Assembly: GCA_052035735.1 (NCBI GenBank)
Contig: JBPOHI010000016.1
Span: forward strand, 1-64,000
Length of the DNA stretch: 64,000 bases
Source: JAGPDF01 sp052035735
GTDB taxonomy: Bacteria > Acidobacteriota > Thermoanaerobaculia > Multivoradales > JAGPDF01
Reading direction: 5' to 3'
Shown here: positions 34,397 to 42,472 of the stretch, in pieces
Layout of the letters: the number at the start of each line of letters is the position of its first letter
How positions within the stretch are numbered: the stretch's first letter is position 1
Position numbers and translations under genes: made by a program
The notes under the pieces: model-generated
Told to the model about the DNA's origin: nothing
What the model saw: the letters and a program-made list of their open reading frames with translations, nothing else
Database searches by the model: none

Positions 34397-34429
34397 GTCC
34401 AAGGTCGAACCCGTGACCTGACTTTGGAC
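34397..34429 (+). terminator. Hairpin after the redox operon
   Basis: A 10-bp stem with one G-T pair (34397-34406 with 34420-34429) and a 13-base loop, 15 bases after the stop of the small membrane protein. There is no T-run, so it may be a weak terminator or mRNA-stabilising hairpin. Confidence 0.35.
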
Positions 34430-34466
34430 AGGTCCACGTCGCCATCGGCGTCCCTAGGATGGCGAC

Positions 34467-34985
34467 ATGGACTTCAGTTCGCTGCCGCAATCCGGCGGAG
34501 GGGTGCGCTCCCCGGCGCGCACCTTCGCCTGGTTCTGCGCCGTCTTCTTGCTGCTCCAGGGCACCAGCACGCTCGCCGCCCGGCTCGTGCCCGCGGTCGA
34601 TCGGGCCTTCCCGCAGCTGCTCGCGCTGACGCGGATGGTGCCGAAACACTCCCTCCTCCACATCGCGACCGCGCTGCTCGCCTGCGGCGCTCTGGCCATC
34701 GGCGCTCGCGGCGTCCGTTGGTTCGCCGCGCTTTTCGGCATCTTCTACGCCGGAATCGGCGCCCTTGGGGTGATGGGAGCGATCGTCTTGCCCGGCGCCG
34801 GCAGCGGCGCGCAAGACCTCTGCGGGCTCGCAGCCGGACTCGGCCTGCAGACTTTCGATCATCCGTTCCACCTCCTGCTCGGCCTGCTCGGCATCGTCGC
34901 CGCGTGGCGGACGCCGCCGCTCGCCTCACCGGAGGCGGGCGGACCGAGCCCGACACCGCCCATTCACTCACCGGAGAATCCATGA
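34467..34985 (+). CDS. DUF4383-like small membrane protein
   Basis: 172 residues with four hydrophobic helices. The pattern, with FAALFGIFYAGIGALGVMG in the middle and QTFDHPFHLLLGLLGI near the end, resembles DUF4383 proteins, which have an N-P/H-x-H-N-x-x-H-L-type last helix. No function is known. It overlaps the next gene by ATGA, so it forms an operon with the two following membrane proteins; linkage to the upstream redox operon is uncertain. Confidence 0.65.
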   Translation: MDFSSLPQSGGGVRSPARTFAWFCAVFLLLQGTSTLAARLVPAVDRAFPQLLALTRMVPKHSLLHIATALLACGALAIGARGVRWFAALFGIFYAGIGALGVMGAIVLPGAGSGAQDLCGLAAGLGLQTFDHPFHLLLGLLGIVAAWRTPPLASPEAGGPSPTPPIHSPENP

Positions 34986-35779
34986 AACCGGGCCTCACCG
35001 TACATCGCGTCTACTTCTTCATCGTCCTCTGGTTCACGCTCTGGGTCGGGTTCTTCGGCGCATTTCGACCCGAGGAGATCCTGCGTGCGCTGCCCTGGCC
35101 GGTGCCGCCGCTGCACGCCCGTTTCATCGGCGCCTTTTATCTTTCGGCGACGGTCTTTCTCCTGCTCGCGCTTTTCGCCAGGACGCTTCTCGCCGTGCGC
35201 ACGATCGTGATCATGGCGTTCGCCTGGACCGGCTGGCTGCTGCTCATCACCCTCATGCACTGGGAGACGTTCGACTTCTCGCGTCCGCAGCCCTGGTTCT
35301 GGGTCGTCGCCTACGTCGCCTTCCCGATCGCCGCCGCCTGGCTGGCGTGGGCGGGCCCGGCGATTCCGCTTCCCGCCGCCGGTCTCGTCACCGAGACCTG
35401 GGTCCTCGCCGGCCTGCGTCTGCAAGGGGGCCTGCTCGGAGTCCTCGCCGCGGCCTGCTTCTTCGCTCCGCAGTGGATCGTGACGATCTGGCCGTGGAAG
35501 ATCTCGCCCTTCCTGGCGCAGGTCTACTCCGGCCCGTTGATCGCCTATGCCGTAGCGAACCTGGTTCTCGCCGCGCGCCGAAACTGGCCCGAGACACTGA
35601 TTCCGGCGTCCGGTACGCTCGTCTTCGCGGGCCTGGCTCTCGTCGCGTCGCTCCGACACCTGGCTCTCTTCGCCGCCGGCAGCCCCTCGCAGATCGTCTG
35701 GTTCGCCGCTCTCGCGACGGTGGCCATCTTCGCCGCTTGCCTCGTCTACCGCGCCCTCCAGGCCGCGCGGGCTCACTGA
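34982..35779 (+). CDS. Multi-span membrane protein, paralogue 1
   Basis: 265 residues from ATG 34982, with about seven to eight hydrophobic helices. Conserved-looking points are RFIGAFYLSATVFLLLALFAR, LMHWETFDFS and VTIWPWKISPFLAQVYSG. The following gene has the same three landmarks in the same order (FGAFYLALAPVVFLAMFAR, LHWERFLHG, APWKITPLNARALSG), so the two are tandem paralogues. I do not recognise a characterised family. Confidence 0.7.
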   Translation: MKPGLTVHRVYFFIVLWFTLWVGFFGAFRPEEILRALPWPVPPLHARFIGAFYLSATVFLLLALFARTLLAVRTIVIMAFAWTGWLLLITLMHWETFDFSRPQPWFWVVAYVAFPIAAAWLAWAGPAIPLPAAGLVTETWVLAGLRLQGGLLGVLAAACFFAPQWIVTIWPWKISPFLAQVYSGPLIAYAVANLVLAARRNWPETLIPASGTLVFAGLALVASLRHLALFAAGSPSQIVWFAALATVAIFAACLVYRALQAARAH

Positions 35780-35808
35780 ACGACTCTGCCCTTTTCTCCG
35801 GGAGACCC

Positions 35809-36645
35809 ATGCGTTCCACACCGATCGGCTGGCCGCTGCGATTCTGGTTCCTCGTCGAAGTCTTCTTCGCCATCTCGGCGACTTCGACGGTCGCCCTCCG
35901 GCCGGCGGAGACAGCGACGAGCTTCGCCTGGAACATCCAGCCACCCGTCATGGCGGCGCTCTTCGGCGCCTTCTACCTCGCGCTCGCGCCGGTGGTCTTC
36001 CTGGCGATGTTCGCCCGGCGCTGGGAAGCGGTCCGCGTCTTCGTGCTGCCGGGGATGCTCTTCACCTTCACCCAGCTGGTGGTGACCTTCCTGCACTGGG
36101 AACGCTTCCTTCACGGCACGCTCGCCTTCCAGATCTGGTTCGCGAGCTACCTCCTGCCGCCGGGGGTCTTCCTCGGCTGCTACCTCTGGCAGCAGCGTCG
36201 AGCCGGACCGGAAATCGGCGGCCCGGACGATGCGCCGCTGCCGCGGTGGGCGAGGATCGCGCTGGTGGTCCTGGGCGGCGCTCTCTCCTTCGAAGCGCTC
36301 GCCGGCCTCGTCTTCCCGGCCTGGTTCTCGGGCTGGGCGCCGTGGAAGATCACCCCCCTCAACGCCCGCGCCCTCTCCGGCTACACCCTGCTGCTCGGCA
36401 CGATGCTGCTGTCGATGGCGCGCGAGAACGACCGTGACCGGGTGCGAATCCTCTCGCCGTTCCTGATCCTCCTCCTGCCGGCCGTCGCGTTCCAGGTCCG
36501 CCGCTTTCCGGAGCAGGTCGACTGGAGCCACCCGCGGATCGCGATCGTCCTCGCGGTGCTTCTGCCGGTGACCGTCCTGGGCCTTGCCCTCGCCCGCGGC
36601 GGCGGCGGGAGGTCGCCGATTCCCCTCCCAGGGAATCGAAGCTAG
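35809..36645 (+). CDS. Multi-span membrane protein, paralogue 2
   Basis: 278 residues from ATG 35809 (GGAGA upstream), about eight hydrophobic helices, homologous to the preceding gene along its whole length but clearly diverged. The shared PWKI[ST]P motif lies at the outside or inside end of the middle helix pair. Function unknown. The 29-base gap suggests co-transcription with its paralogue. Confidence 0.7.
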   Translation: MRSTPIGWPLRFWFLVEVFFAISATSTVALRPAETATSFAWNIQPPVMAALFGAFYLALAPVVFLAMFARRWEAVRVFVLPGMLFTFTQLVVTFLHWERFLHGTLAFQIWFASYLLPPGVFLGCYLWQQRRAGPEIGGPDDAPLPRWARIALVVLGGALSFEALAGLVFPAWFSGWAPWKITPLNARALSGYTLLLGTMLLSMARENDRDRVRILSPFLILLLPAVAFQVRRFPEQVDWSHPRIAIVLAVLLPVTVLGLALARGGGGRSPIPLPGNRS

Positions 36646-36747
36646 AATACGGCAAATTTCGAAGGACCGAGGGAGCATCGCCCCCGCCAGCCACGCGAGC
36701 GAGCGGAGGCGATCGCCTGATTCGCCTTCGACGGAGGAGACCCGACC

Positions 36748-37551
36748 ATGAACAGCCGACGCCTTGCCACCATCGTCGCCGCCGCGGCGATCGTCCTGCT
36801 CGTCGGAGGGGTGAGCCCGGGACAGGCCCAGCTCTGCACCCTCACCGCCAGCGGCGCCACCTACACCATCCCGGCCGCGAGCCACTACGACACCACGCAG
36901 ACCTCGAACCTCACGGGAATCGGCACCGGCGACTACATTTTCGAAGACGGCTGGTGGTTCCGGGTGTCCGGTGACACCCAGGAGTCGTTCTTTCCGGCGC
37001 CGACCTCGACGACCTGCGCCGGGGCTGCCGGAACGATCACCTGGGCCGACGTCAATGCGCGGGGCCTGTTCAGCGCCTCGCACGCCCTGACACTCACCTC
37101 TTCGGCGGCGGGCACCGGCGAGCTGATTCAGACCATGACGATCACCAATCTCAGCGCCGTCAACCCGTTGACCATCGAGCTCTTCCACGGCGCGGACTTC
37201 GACGTCAACGGCAGCGCCGGGACGGACAACGCCACACTGCTCGATCCGAATACGCTCATCGAGATCACCGACACCACAGCCGGCACCGCCGAATATCGGG
37301 CTTTCAACCCAACGGCCAACGCCTTCCTCGTCCGGCCGTTCGCCGCCACCACCGACGTTTTCGGCGTGCTAGGAGACACGGGGATCACGAACTTCGACAA
37401 CTCGGGGCTGCCTGGGATCAGCTTCGACTTCACGGGCGCCTTCCAGTGGTCGCTGGTCATTCCGGCCAGCGGGAGCGCTTCCGTCAGCGTCGCCATGGCG
37501 GGCAACACCGACTCGACGCCGGTCTCGCTGCAGAGCTTCTCGGTCGAGTAG
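36748..37551 (+). CDS. Secreted protein of unknown function
   Basis: 267 residues. A clear signal peptide ends GQAQ (about 29). The mature part is beta-rich and Thr/Ser/Ala-rich, with two Cys residues (LCTLTA and TTCAGA) that could form a disulfide, and reads like a single beta-sandwich (TMTITNLSAVNPLTIELFH). No family recognised and no sorting tail. Start has GGAGGAG upstream. Preceded by a 102-base leader. Confidence 0.7.
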   Translation: MNSRRLATIVAAAAIVLLVGGVSPGQAQLCTLTASGATYTIPAASHYDTTQTSNLTGIGTGDYIFEDGWWFRVSGDTQESFFPAPTSTTCAGAAGTITWADVNARGLFSASHALTLTSSAAGTGELIQTMTITNLSAVNPLTIELFHGADFDVNGSAGTDNATLLDPNTLIEITDTTAGTAEYRAFNPTANAFLVRPFAATTDVFGVLGDTGITNFDNSGLPGISFDFTGAFQWSLVIPASGSASVSVAMAGNTDSTPVSLQSFSVE

Positions 37552-37600
37552 GCCCGCCCCCGCTGCGGCGGACGCGGCCACGAGCTTCACTGTCCCCTTT

Positions 37601-37633
37601 CCCCCCTTGTCGTCGGATAGATGGCAAGGGGGG
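37601..37633 (+). promoter_or_regulatory. Hairpin that can sequester the next ribosome binding site
   Basis: Perfect 9-bp arms (CCCCCCTTG at 37601-37609, CAAGGGGGG at 37625-37633) with a 15-base loop. The right arm is part of the purine-rich ribosome site just before ATG 37639. Confidence 0.55.
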
Positions 37634-37638
37634 AAGTC

Positions 37639-38892
37639 ATGTTCACCGGCTGCGCTCGCATCGCCGTCGCAACCGCACTCGTTTACATCGTCCACGCTGC
37701 GCCCGCCAGTGCAGTCAAGCGGCGGGCGTTCGTGACCTCCGTGCAAGGAACCGGCAATCTCACCTCGTGGTCGGACTCCGGCGGGCTCTTGGGCGTCGCC
37801 GCTGGCGACCTGATCTGCAAGAACCGCGCGCTGCTCGCGGGTCTGCCGAACTTCTCCGGCTTTCGCGCCTGGCTGTCGACCGCTTCGACCGACGCCTATT
37901 GCCATGTGCAGGGACAGACCGGGAAAAGGGATCCCGGCTGCGTCGGGACGCCGACACCGGCAGGCCCGTGGTACCGCTATGACGGTGTCGGCCGCTTTTC
38001 CGGCACGCTCGACGAGCTGACCGACCCGCTCCAACCGGAGATCTACCAGCCGATCCACTTCGACGAGCTCGGCAACGAGCTCTCGCAGGACTCCGGCAAC
38101 TACTGGACCGGGACCGGAGCGGACGGAACCGCGTCCGACTCGACCTGCGCCGGCTGGGTCGTCGGCACCGATGGCGCTACAGGAAGGACGGGAACGCCGG
38201 AGCGTTCGGTCTACTGGTGGACCTCCGACTTCACCAATTCCTGCGATAGCTCGCGGCGGCTGCTTTGCGTCGAGTCCGGAACGAGCGAGGTCACTCCGGT
38301 CCCCTGGGTGCCGGCGGCGCTGGTCTTCTCGACCTCCGCCCTGGGCAGCGGCAATCTGGGCGCGTGGCCCGAAGCCGGCGCGGCGACCGGTCTCGCTGCC
38401 GGCGATGCGATCTGCCGCAATCTCGCCGCGGCGGCTCATCTGCCCTCGCCCGATGCGTTCATCGCGTGGCTGTCGACCGATTCGGTCGCGGCGGGCAGTC
38501 GCCTGACGCTCGAGGACACCCCGTTCCGCCGGGTGGACGGTTTCCGGCTCGCCAACTCGAAGGCCGACCTGCTTTCGAGCGGTTCCGCCAACACCCTCCA
38601 CGTCGACGAGCAGGGGCAGTATCTGGCGCAGCTCAACTGGCACTGGTCCGGCAGCCTCGGTGGTGGCTCCGCCTCGGGAATCAACTGCGACGGCTGGACA
38701 TCTTCCGATCCCGGCGACGACGGCGACCTTGGGGTTTCCGACTTCGCCTACGGCGCCGAATGGAGCGCCTTCTGGAGCACACCGTGCAGCCAGCCGCTCC
38801 GCCTCCTCTGCATGTCGAACCGCGAGGTGCTGTTCTGGGACGGCTTCGATCTCTCCGAGAACACCGAGCGCTGGTCGGCGGTGGCGCCGTAA
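37639..38892 (+). CDS. Secreted protein with two DUF1554/endostatin-like domains and a DGFE tail
   Basis: 417 residues from ATG 37639, chosen because a purine-rich ribosome site precedes it; an in-frame ATG at 37621 is weaker. After a signal peptide come two homologous ~180-residue domains, each opening with a FVTS/FSTSxxGxGNL strand, then GLAAGDAICxN, FxAWLST and ending GxxxxCDGW...RLLC. This matches the collagen-NC10-like DUF1554 family, secreted proteins well known in Leptospira, function unknown. The C-terminus (LFWDGFDLSENTERW) belongs to the DGFE-tail group. Confidence 0.8.
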   Translation: MFTGCARIAVATALVYIVHAAPASAVKRRAFVTSVQGTGNLTSWSDSGGLLGVAAGDLICKNRALLAGLPNFSGFRAWLSTASTDAYCHVQGQTGKRDPGCVGTPTPAGPWYRYDGVGRFSGTLDELTDPLQPEIYQPIHFDELGNELSQDSGNYWTGTGADGTASDSTCAGWVVGTDGATGRTGTPERSVYWWTSDFTNSCDSSRRLLCVESGTSEVTPVPWVPAALVFSTSALGSGNLGAWPEAGAATGLAAGDAICRNLAAAAHLPSPDAFIAWLSTDSVAAGSRLTLEDTPFRRVDGFRLANSKADLLSSGSANTLHVDEQGQYLAQLNWHWSGSLGGGSASGINCDGWTSSDPGDDGDLGVSDFAYGAEWSAFWSTPCSQPLRLLCMSNREVLFWDGFDLSENTERWSAVAP

Positions 38893-38901
38893 GGACTCCG
38901 G

Positions 38902-39201
38902 CTACTCGTAGTGCGTCCACATCCGCAAGACGCGGACGGTGCGGAGCTCGGTGAAGACCTCGTAGACCAGCCGATGCTGGATGTTGATGCGCCGCGAGAA
39001 GGCGCCGGAGAGATCTCCGACGAGCTTCTCGAAGGGCGGCGGTGAACGGAACGGATCCTCCGCGATCAGGGTCAGGAGAGATTGAGCTTTCTCCTTGAGG
39101 CCGCTCTTGGCGAGCTTCTTGGCATCGCGACCCGCCTGCCGGGTGAAGACGACCTGCCATGACCGCGCAGGCGCCGCCGCGGGTTCGGATCGCTTTTTCA
39201 C
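38902..39201 (-). CDS. yoeB: YoeB/Txe-family mRNA interferase toxin
   Basis: 99 residues from a GTG start. The C-terminal half is typical of YoeB: PFEKLVGDLSGAFSRRINIQHRLVYEV and the terminal THYE replacing the usual HY pair; likely catalytic residues are in SRRI, QHRLVY and the terminal His-Tyr. YoeB cuts mRNA in the ribosomal A site. The N-terminus is about 14 residues longer than usual, with RQAGRDAKKLAKSGLK matching the family helix. The start overlaps the antitoxin stop as GTGA. Confidence 0.88.
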   Translation of the reverse strand: MKKRSEPAAAPARSWQVVFTRQAGRDAKKLAKSGLKEKAQSLLTLIAEDPFRSPPPFEKLVGDLSGAFSRRINIQHRLVYEVFTELRTVRVLRMWTHYE

Positions 39202-39440
39202 CAGTCGAGCTTCTTCACCGCCTTCGAAAGCGGCTCCGCCATCCCCTCCCGGATCGACTCGCGCATACCGGGAATCGACAGAAGGTAGAGCGTCTCGTCG
39301 ATCGCCCGCCAGTCGTCTTCGGAAACCATCACGGCATTGCCCCGCCGCCCGGTGATCGTCACCGGCTCACTCGACTCCGCGACTTCGTCCACGAGTCGAT
39401 AGAGGTTTTGCCGCGCTTTGGTCGCAGGAATGGTCTTCAC
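39198..39440 (-). CDS. yefM: YefM/Phd-family antitoxin
   Basis: 80 residues if started at GTG 39440; a TTG at 39476 would add 12 residues that YefM proteins lack. The N-terminal Phd/YefM DNA-binding fold reads IPATKARQNLYRLVDEV and VTITGRRGNAVMVSEDDW, and the flexible C-terminal part (ETLYLLSIPGMRESI) wraps the toxin. It neutralises YoeB and represses the operon. A CGTACG-N6-CGTACG operator candidate lies directly upstream. There is no Shine-Dalgarno before either start. Confidence 0.85.
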   Translation of the reverse strand: MKTIPATKARQNLYRLVDEVAESSEPVTITGRRGNAVMVSEDDWRAIDETLYLLSIPGMRESIREGMAEPLSKAVKKLDW

Positions 39441-39448
39441 GAGGACAA

Positions 39449-39466
39449 CGTACGCTATTTCGTACG
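39449..39466. promoter_or_regulatory. YefM-type operator over the toxin-antitoxin promoter
   Basis: Two CGTACG palindromes separated by CTATTT form a larger inverted repeat. Known YefM operators use palindromes with a GTAC core. On the minus strand a -35 TTGACG and a -10 TACGTT, 18 bases apart, flank it, so binding would shut the promoter. Confidence 0.6.
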
Positions 39467-39515
39467 CATCCGTCAAGACTCGACAGCTCCCCCCAGCCCT
39501 GGGAGGCGCTGCAGG

Positions 39516-41204
39516 CTAAAGCGCCGCGAGGACCCTTCGCAGCCCCTTCTCTGCCCCCATCGCCAAGTGAATGCGGAGGGCTCTGCGACCGCGTTGGGTG
39601 AGGACTTCGAAGTCGCCGCGCGCCTGGGCAGCGACGACCTCGCCGAAGGTGAGACGACGGCCGGGAACCGGGAGATCGGCGTTCGGCTTGTCGGTGAATT
39701 GAAGGAAGAGACCGGTCGCCGGGCCGCCCTTGTGGGCCTGGCCTGTGGAGTGCAGGAAGCGGGGTCCGAACCCGAGCGTGGTGGCGACGCCGGTGACCCT
39801 AGACACGGCGTTGCGCAGCTCGGCCATCGCTGCCTGGTTTTCGTCGCTCATCTCGAGGAAAGCGCAGAGAGCGACGTAGTCGCCGGGGCGCGCGCGATCG
39901 AGATGTGCGGCGACGAGGCCGCGCAGCGAGCGCTCGTCGGCGGCGAGAAAGAGCGCCGCTGCCTCCTCGGGATCGGCGAACAGCTCGACGCCATGCTCGG
40001 CATAGAACGGAGTCTCGGGCGGCAGGGCGCCGCTCTCCTCGACCTGCTGCGTCAGGCCGCGAGCGACGACCTTCGCCGCCTCGACGTCCGGCTGGTCGAA
40101 GGGGTGGAGATGAAGGTGGGCGCCCGCCACCGCGGTGGCAAACTCCCAGCGGAAGAACTCGGCACCCAACGACGCCAGGTCGGGGCAGTCGAGCTCGAGC
40201 ACCGGCTGGCCGGCGAAGAGGAGCTTCGCGACCGCGTCCTCCTGCTCGTCGCTCAGCCTGCCGGCATAGCGCACGACGACGAACAGCCGGTCCTTGCCGT
40301 ACCAGTTCGGCGGCGCCAGAAGCTCGCCGTCGATCGGCAGGATCATCTGGCCGAGCTTGCCGGTCGACTCGGCGACCAACTGCTCGAGCCAGGCGCCGAG
40401 CGCGGCGATCTCGGGCGCCAGGACGAGCGTCAGTTTGTCGCGTCCGGCCTCGGCGGCGACGGCGAGCGCCAGACCCAGCGCGGCGCCAGGGTTCTTCTCG
40501 ACGGTGCTCTCCCGGCAATCGGCAGCGAGCGCCGCCGCGCGCTCGAGATAGCGCGCCAGATCGATCCCGAGGAGCGCCGCCGGCACGAGGCCGAAGGGCG
40601 AAATCGCCGAGAAGCGGCCACCGACCGTCGGCTCGCCAGGGACCAGCGCCAGAAATCGCCGCTCGCGCGCCAGGCGGTCGAGGGACGAGTCCGGATCGCT
40701 GATCGCAATGAACCGTGCTGCAGCGCCCTCCCCGAGCTCAGCGGAGAAACGCTCGAGAAAGTAGGTCAACAGGAGGTTGGGTTCGACCGTCGAGCCCGAC
40801 TTGCTCGCCACCACGACCCACGAGGAGCGCGGATCGATCAGTTCGGCAAAGGCCTTCACCTGATCGGGGTGAGTCGAGTCGAGCACGTGCAGGCGCGGCG
40901 AGCCCTGGAGTCTTCCGAAAGACTGGCGCAGCACTTCGGCGCCCAACGAAGAGCCCCCCATGCCCAGGAGCAGCACGTCGCGTACCCCTTTGCGCGCGGC
41001 CACCTTCGCCAGCTCGGCGTAGTCGCCGAGGCGCGCCGCCTCACGCTCCGGGGCGTCGAGCCAGCCCAGCCAGTAGGCCTCGTCGCGCCCGGTCCACACC
41101 GTCGGGTCGCCCTCCCAGATGCGGCCGGTCCGCTCTCCGCCCTGCCATTTCGCCGCGGCCTCCGCGAAGGCCGCGCGCAATTCGGGAGTCAGACGTTCGA
41201 TCAT
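39516..41204 (-). CDS. pgi: Glucose-6-phosphate isomerase (TAL-PGI type)
   Basis: 562 residues from ATG 41204. It interconverts glucose-6-phosphate and fructose-6-phosphate. SIS motifs are LLGMGGSSLGAEVL near the N-terminus and SKSGSTVEPNLL; a late AHKGGPATGLF segment is typical of the isomerase half of the fused transaldolase/glucose-6-phosphate isomerases found in Actinobacteria, Cyanobacteria and others. The C-terminal TFGEVVAAQARGDFEVL is also typical of that branch. Here the two activities are on separate genes that overlap by ATGA. Its upstream in-frame extension into tal is not a start. Confidence 0.93.
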   Translation of the reverse strand: MIERLTPELRAAFAEAAAKWQGGERTGRIWEGDPTVWTGRDEAYWLGWLDAPEREAARLGDYAELAKVAARKGVRDVLLLGMGGSSLGAEVLRQSFGRLQGSPRLHVLDSTHPDQVKAFAELIDPRSSWVVVASKSGSTVEPNLLLTYFLERFSAELGEGAAARFIAISDPDSSLDRLARERRFLALVPGEPTVGGRFSAISPFGLVPAALLGIDLARYLERAAALAADCRESTVEKNPGAALGLALAVAAEAGRDKLTLVLAPEIAALGAWLEQLVAESTGKLGQMILPIDGELLAPPNWYGKDRLFVVVRYAGRLSDEQEDAVAKLLFAGQPVLELDCPDLASLGAEFFRWEFATAVAGAHLHLHPFDQPDVEAAKVVARGLTQQVEESGALPPETPFYAEHGVELFADPEEAAALFLAADERSLRGLVAAHLDRARPGDYVALCAFLEMSDENQAAMAELRNAVSRVTGVATTLGFGPRFLHSTGQAHKGGPATGLFLQFTDKPNADLPVPGRRLTFGEVVAAQARGDFEVLTQRGRRALRIHLAMGAEKGLRRVLAAL

Positions 41205-42367
41205 TGCGTCACCTGCGCCCCGGAAGCGTCGCGCACGCCGATCTCCGCGGTCTTCGCGGCGATCGCCGCGAGGAGCTTGCGAAACGGCTCGACGAACTTC
41301 GCCACGCCGTCGGCCAGGAGCTCGTCGGTCGCAGCATCGAGCGATATCCCGAGCGCCGCCAGCTCCTCGAGCTGCCGTCGAGCTTCGGTCAGGCCCTCCC
41401 CGAGCGTCGACTTCGCGACACCGTGATCGCGGAAGGCGTCGATCGTCTCCGGCGGCATCGTGTTCACCGTGTCGCGGCCGATCAGCTCCTCGACGTAGAC
41501 CACGTCGCGATAGGCCGGATTCTTGGCCGAGGTCGAAGCCCACAGGAGCCGCTGCGGCACGGCGCCGGCTTCGGCGAGGCGTTGCCAGCGGGGGGAAGCG
41601 AACAGACCGGTGAAGAGAGCATAGGCCTGCTTCGCGTTGGCGATGGCGACCTTGCCCTTGAGCGATTCGAGCCGCGAGCGTTCGGTCGGCGGTGCCAGCG
41701 CGGCCTTCTCGTCGATCCGCCTGTCGACCAGCGTGTCGATCCGCGAGATGAAGAAGCTGGCCACCGACGCGACGCGATCCACCGGCCTTCCCTTACCGAG
41801 CCTCTCTTCCAGAGCCGCGATGTAGGCTTCGGCGACCAGGGAATAGGCGTCCTTGGCGAACAGCAGGGTGATGTTGACGTTGATCCCCTCGGCGAGAAGC
41901 GTGCGGATCACCGGCAGGCAGGTCCGGGTGCCGGGTACCTTGATCATCAGATTCGGCCGGTCGACCTCTTTCCACAGGCGACGCGCCTCGGCGAGCGTAC
42001 CGGCGGCGTCCTCGGCAAGCTCGGGCGAAACTTCCAGGCTGACGTAGCCGTCCTGGCAGTGCGTCCGGCGGTAGACCGCGGCCAGGAGATCGGCGGCCTG
42101 GCGGATGTCGGTCACTGCGACCTCTTCGTAGATCGCGACCGGTTGCAGCTCGCCGCGCGCGACGATGGCGGAGATCTGCGCGTCGTACTCGCGGCCGTTG
42201 GCGATCGCCTTCTCGAAGATGGCCGGATTGGAGGTCATGCCGCGCAGGTCGTCCTCGCGGACCAGTCGCTCGACCGTGCCGTCCTCGAGCCAGCTGCGGC
42301 GGATGAAGTCGAGCCAGACGGACTGGCCGAGACCGGCGAGCGCGTGAAGCGGATTGCCTGCGGTCAT
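41201..42367 (-). CDS. tal: Transaldolase
   Basis: 388 residues from ATG 42367. It transfers a dihydroxyacetone unit between sugar phosphates in the non-oxidative pentose phosphate pathway. The Schiff-base Lys sits in NLMIKVPGT; DFIRRSWLEDG and GMTSNPAIFEKAI are family landmarks of the long (TalB2/Mycobacterium-like) transaldolases. The stop overlaps the pgi start (ATGA), so the two are co-translated. The gene is divergent from heme A synthase across 105 bases. Confidence 0.96.
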   Translation of the reverse strand: MTAGNPLHALAGLGQSVWLDFIRRSWLEDGTVERLVREDDLRGMTSNPAIFEKAIANGREYDAQISAIVARGELQPVAIYEEVAVTDIRQAADLLAAVYRRTHCQDGYVSLEVSPELAEDAAGTLAEARRLWKEVDRPNLMIKVPGTRTCLPVIRTLLAEGINVNITLLFAKDAYSLVAEAYIAALEERLGKGRPVDRVASVASFFISRIDTLVDRRIDEKAALAPPTERSRLESLKGKVAIANAKQAYALFTGLFASPRWQRLAEAGAVPQRLLWASTSAKNPAYRDVVYVEELIGRDTVNTMPPETIDAFRDHGVAKSTLGEGLTEARRQLEELAALGISLDAATDELLADGVAKFVEPFRKLLAAIAAKTAEIGVRDASGAQVTQ

Positions 42368-42472
42368 GCGGAGTCTCCGGGAAAGGTCCGTTCGGTGAAC
42401 GCGGCGAGCGGCTGAAGCGCCAAGTCGATTCGCAGCGGGACAGGGAGAGGATACCGCGATACATTTGCCGCG

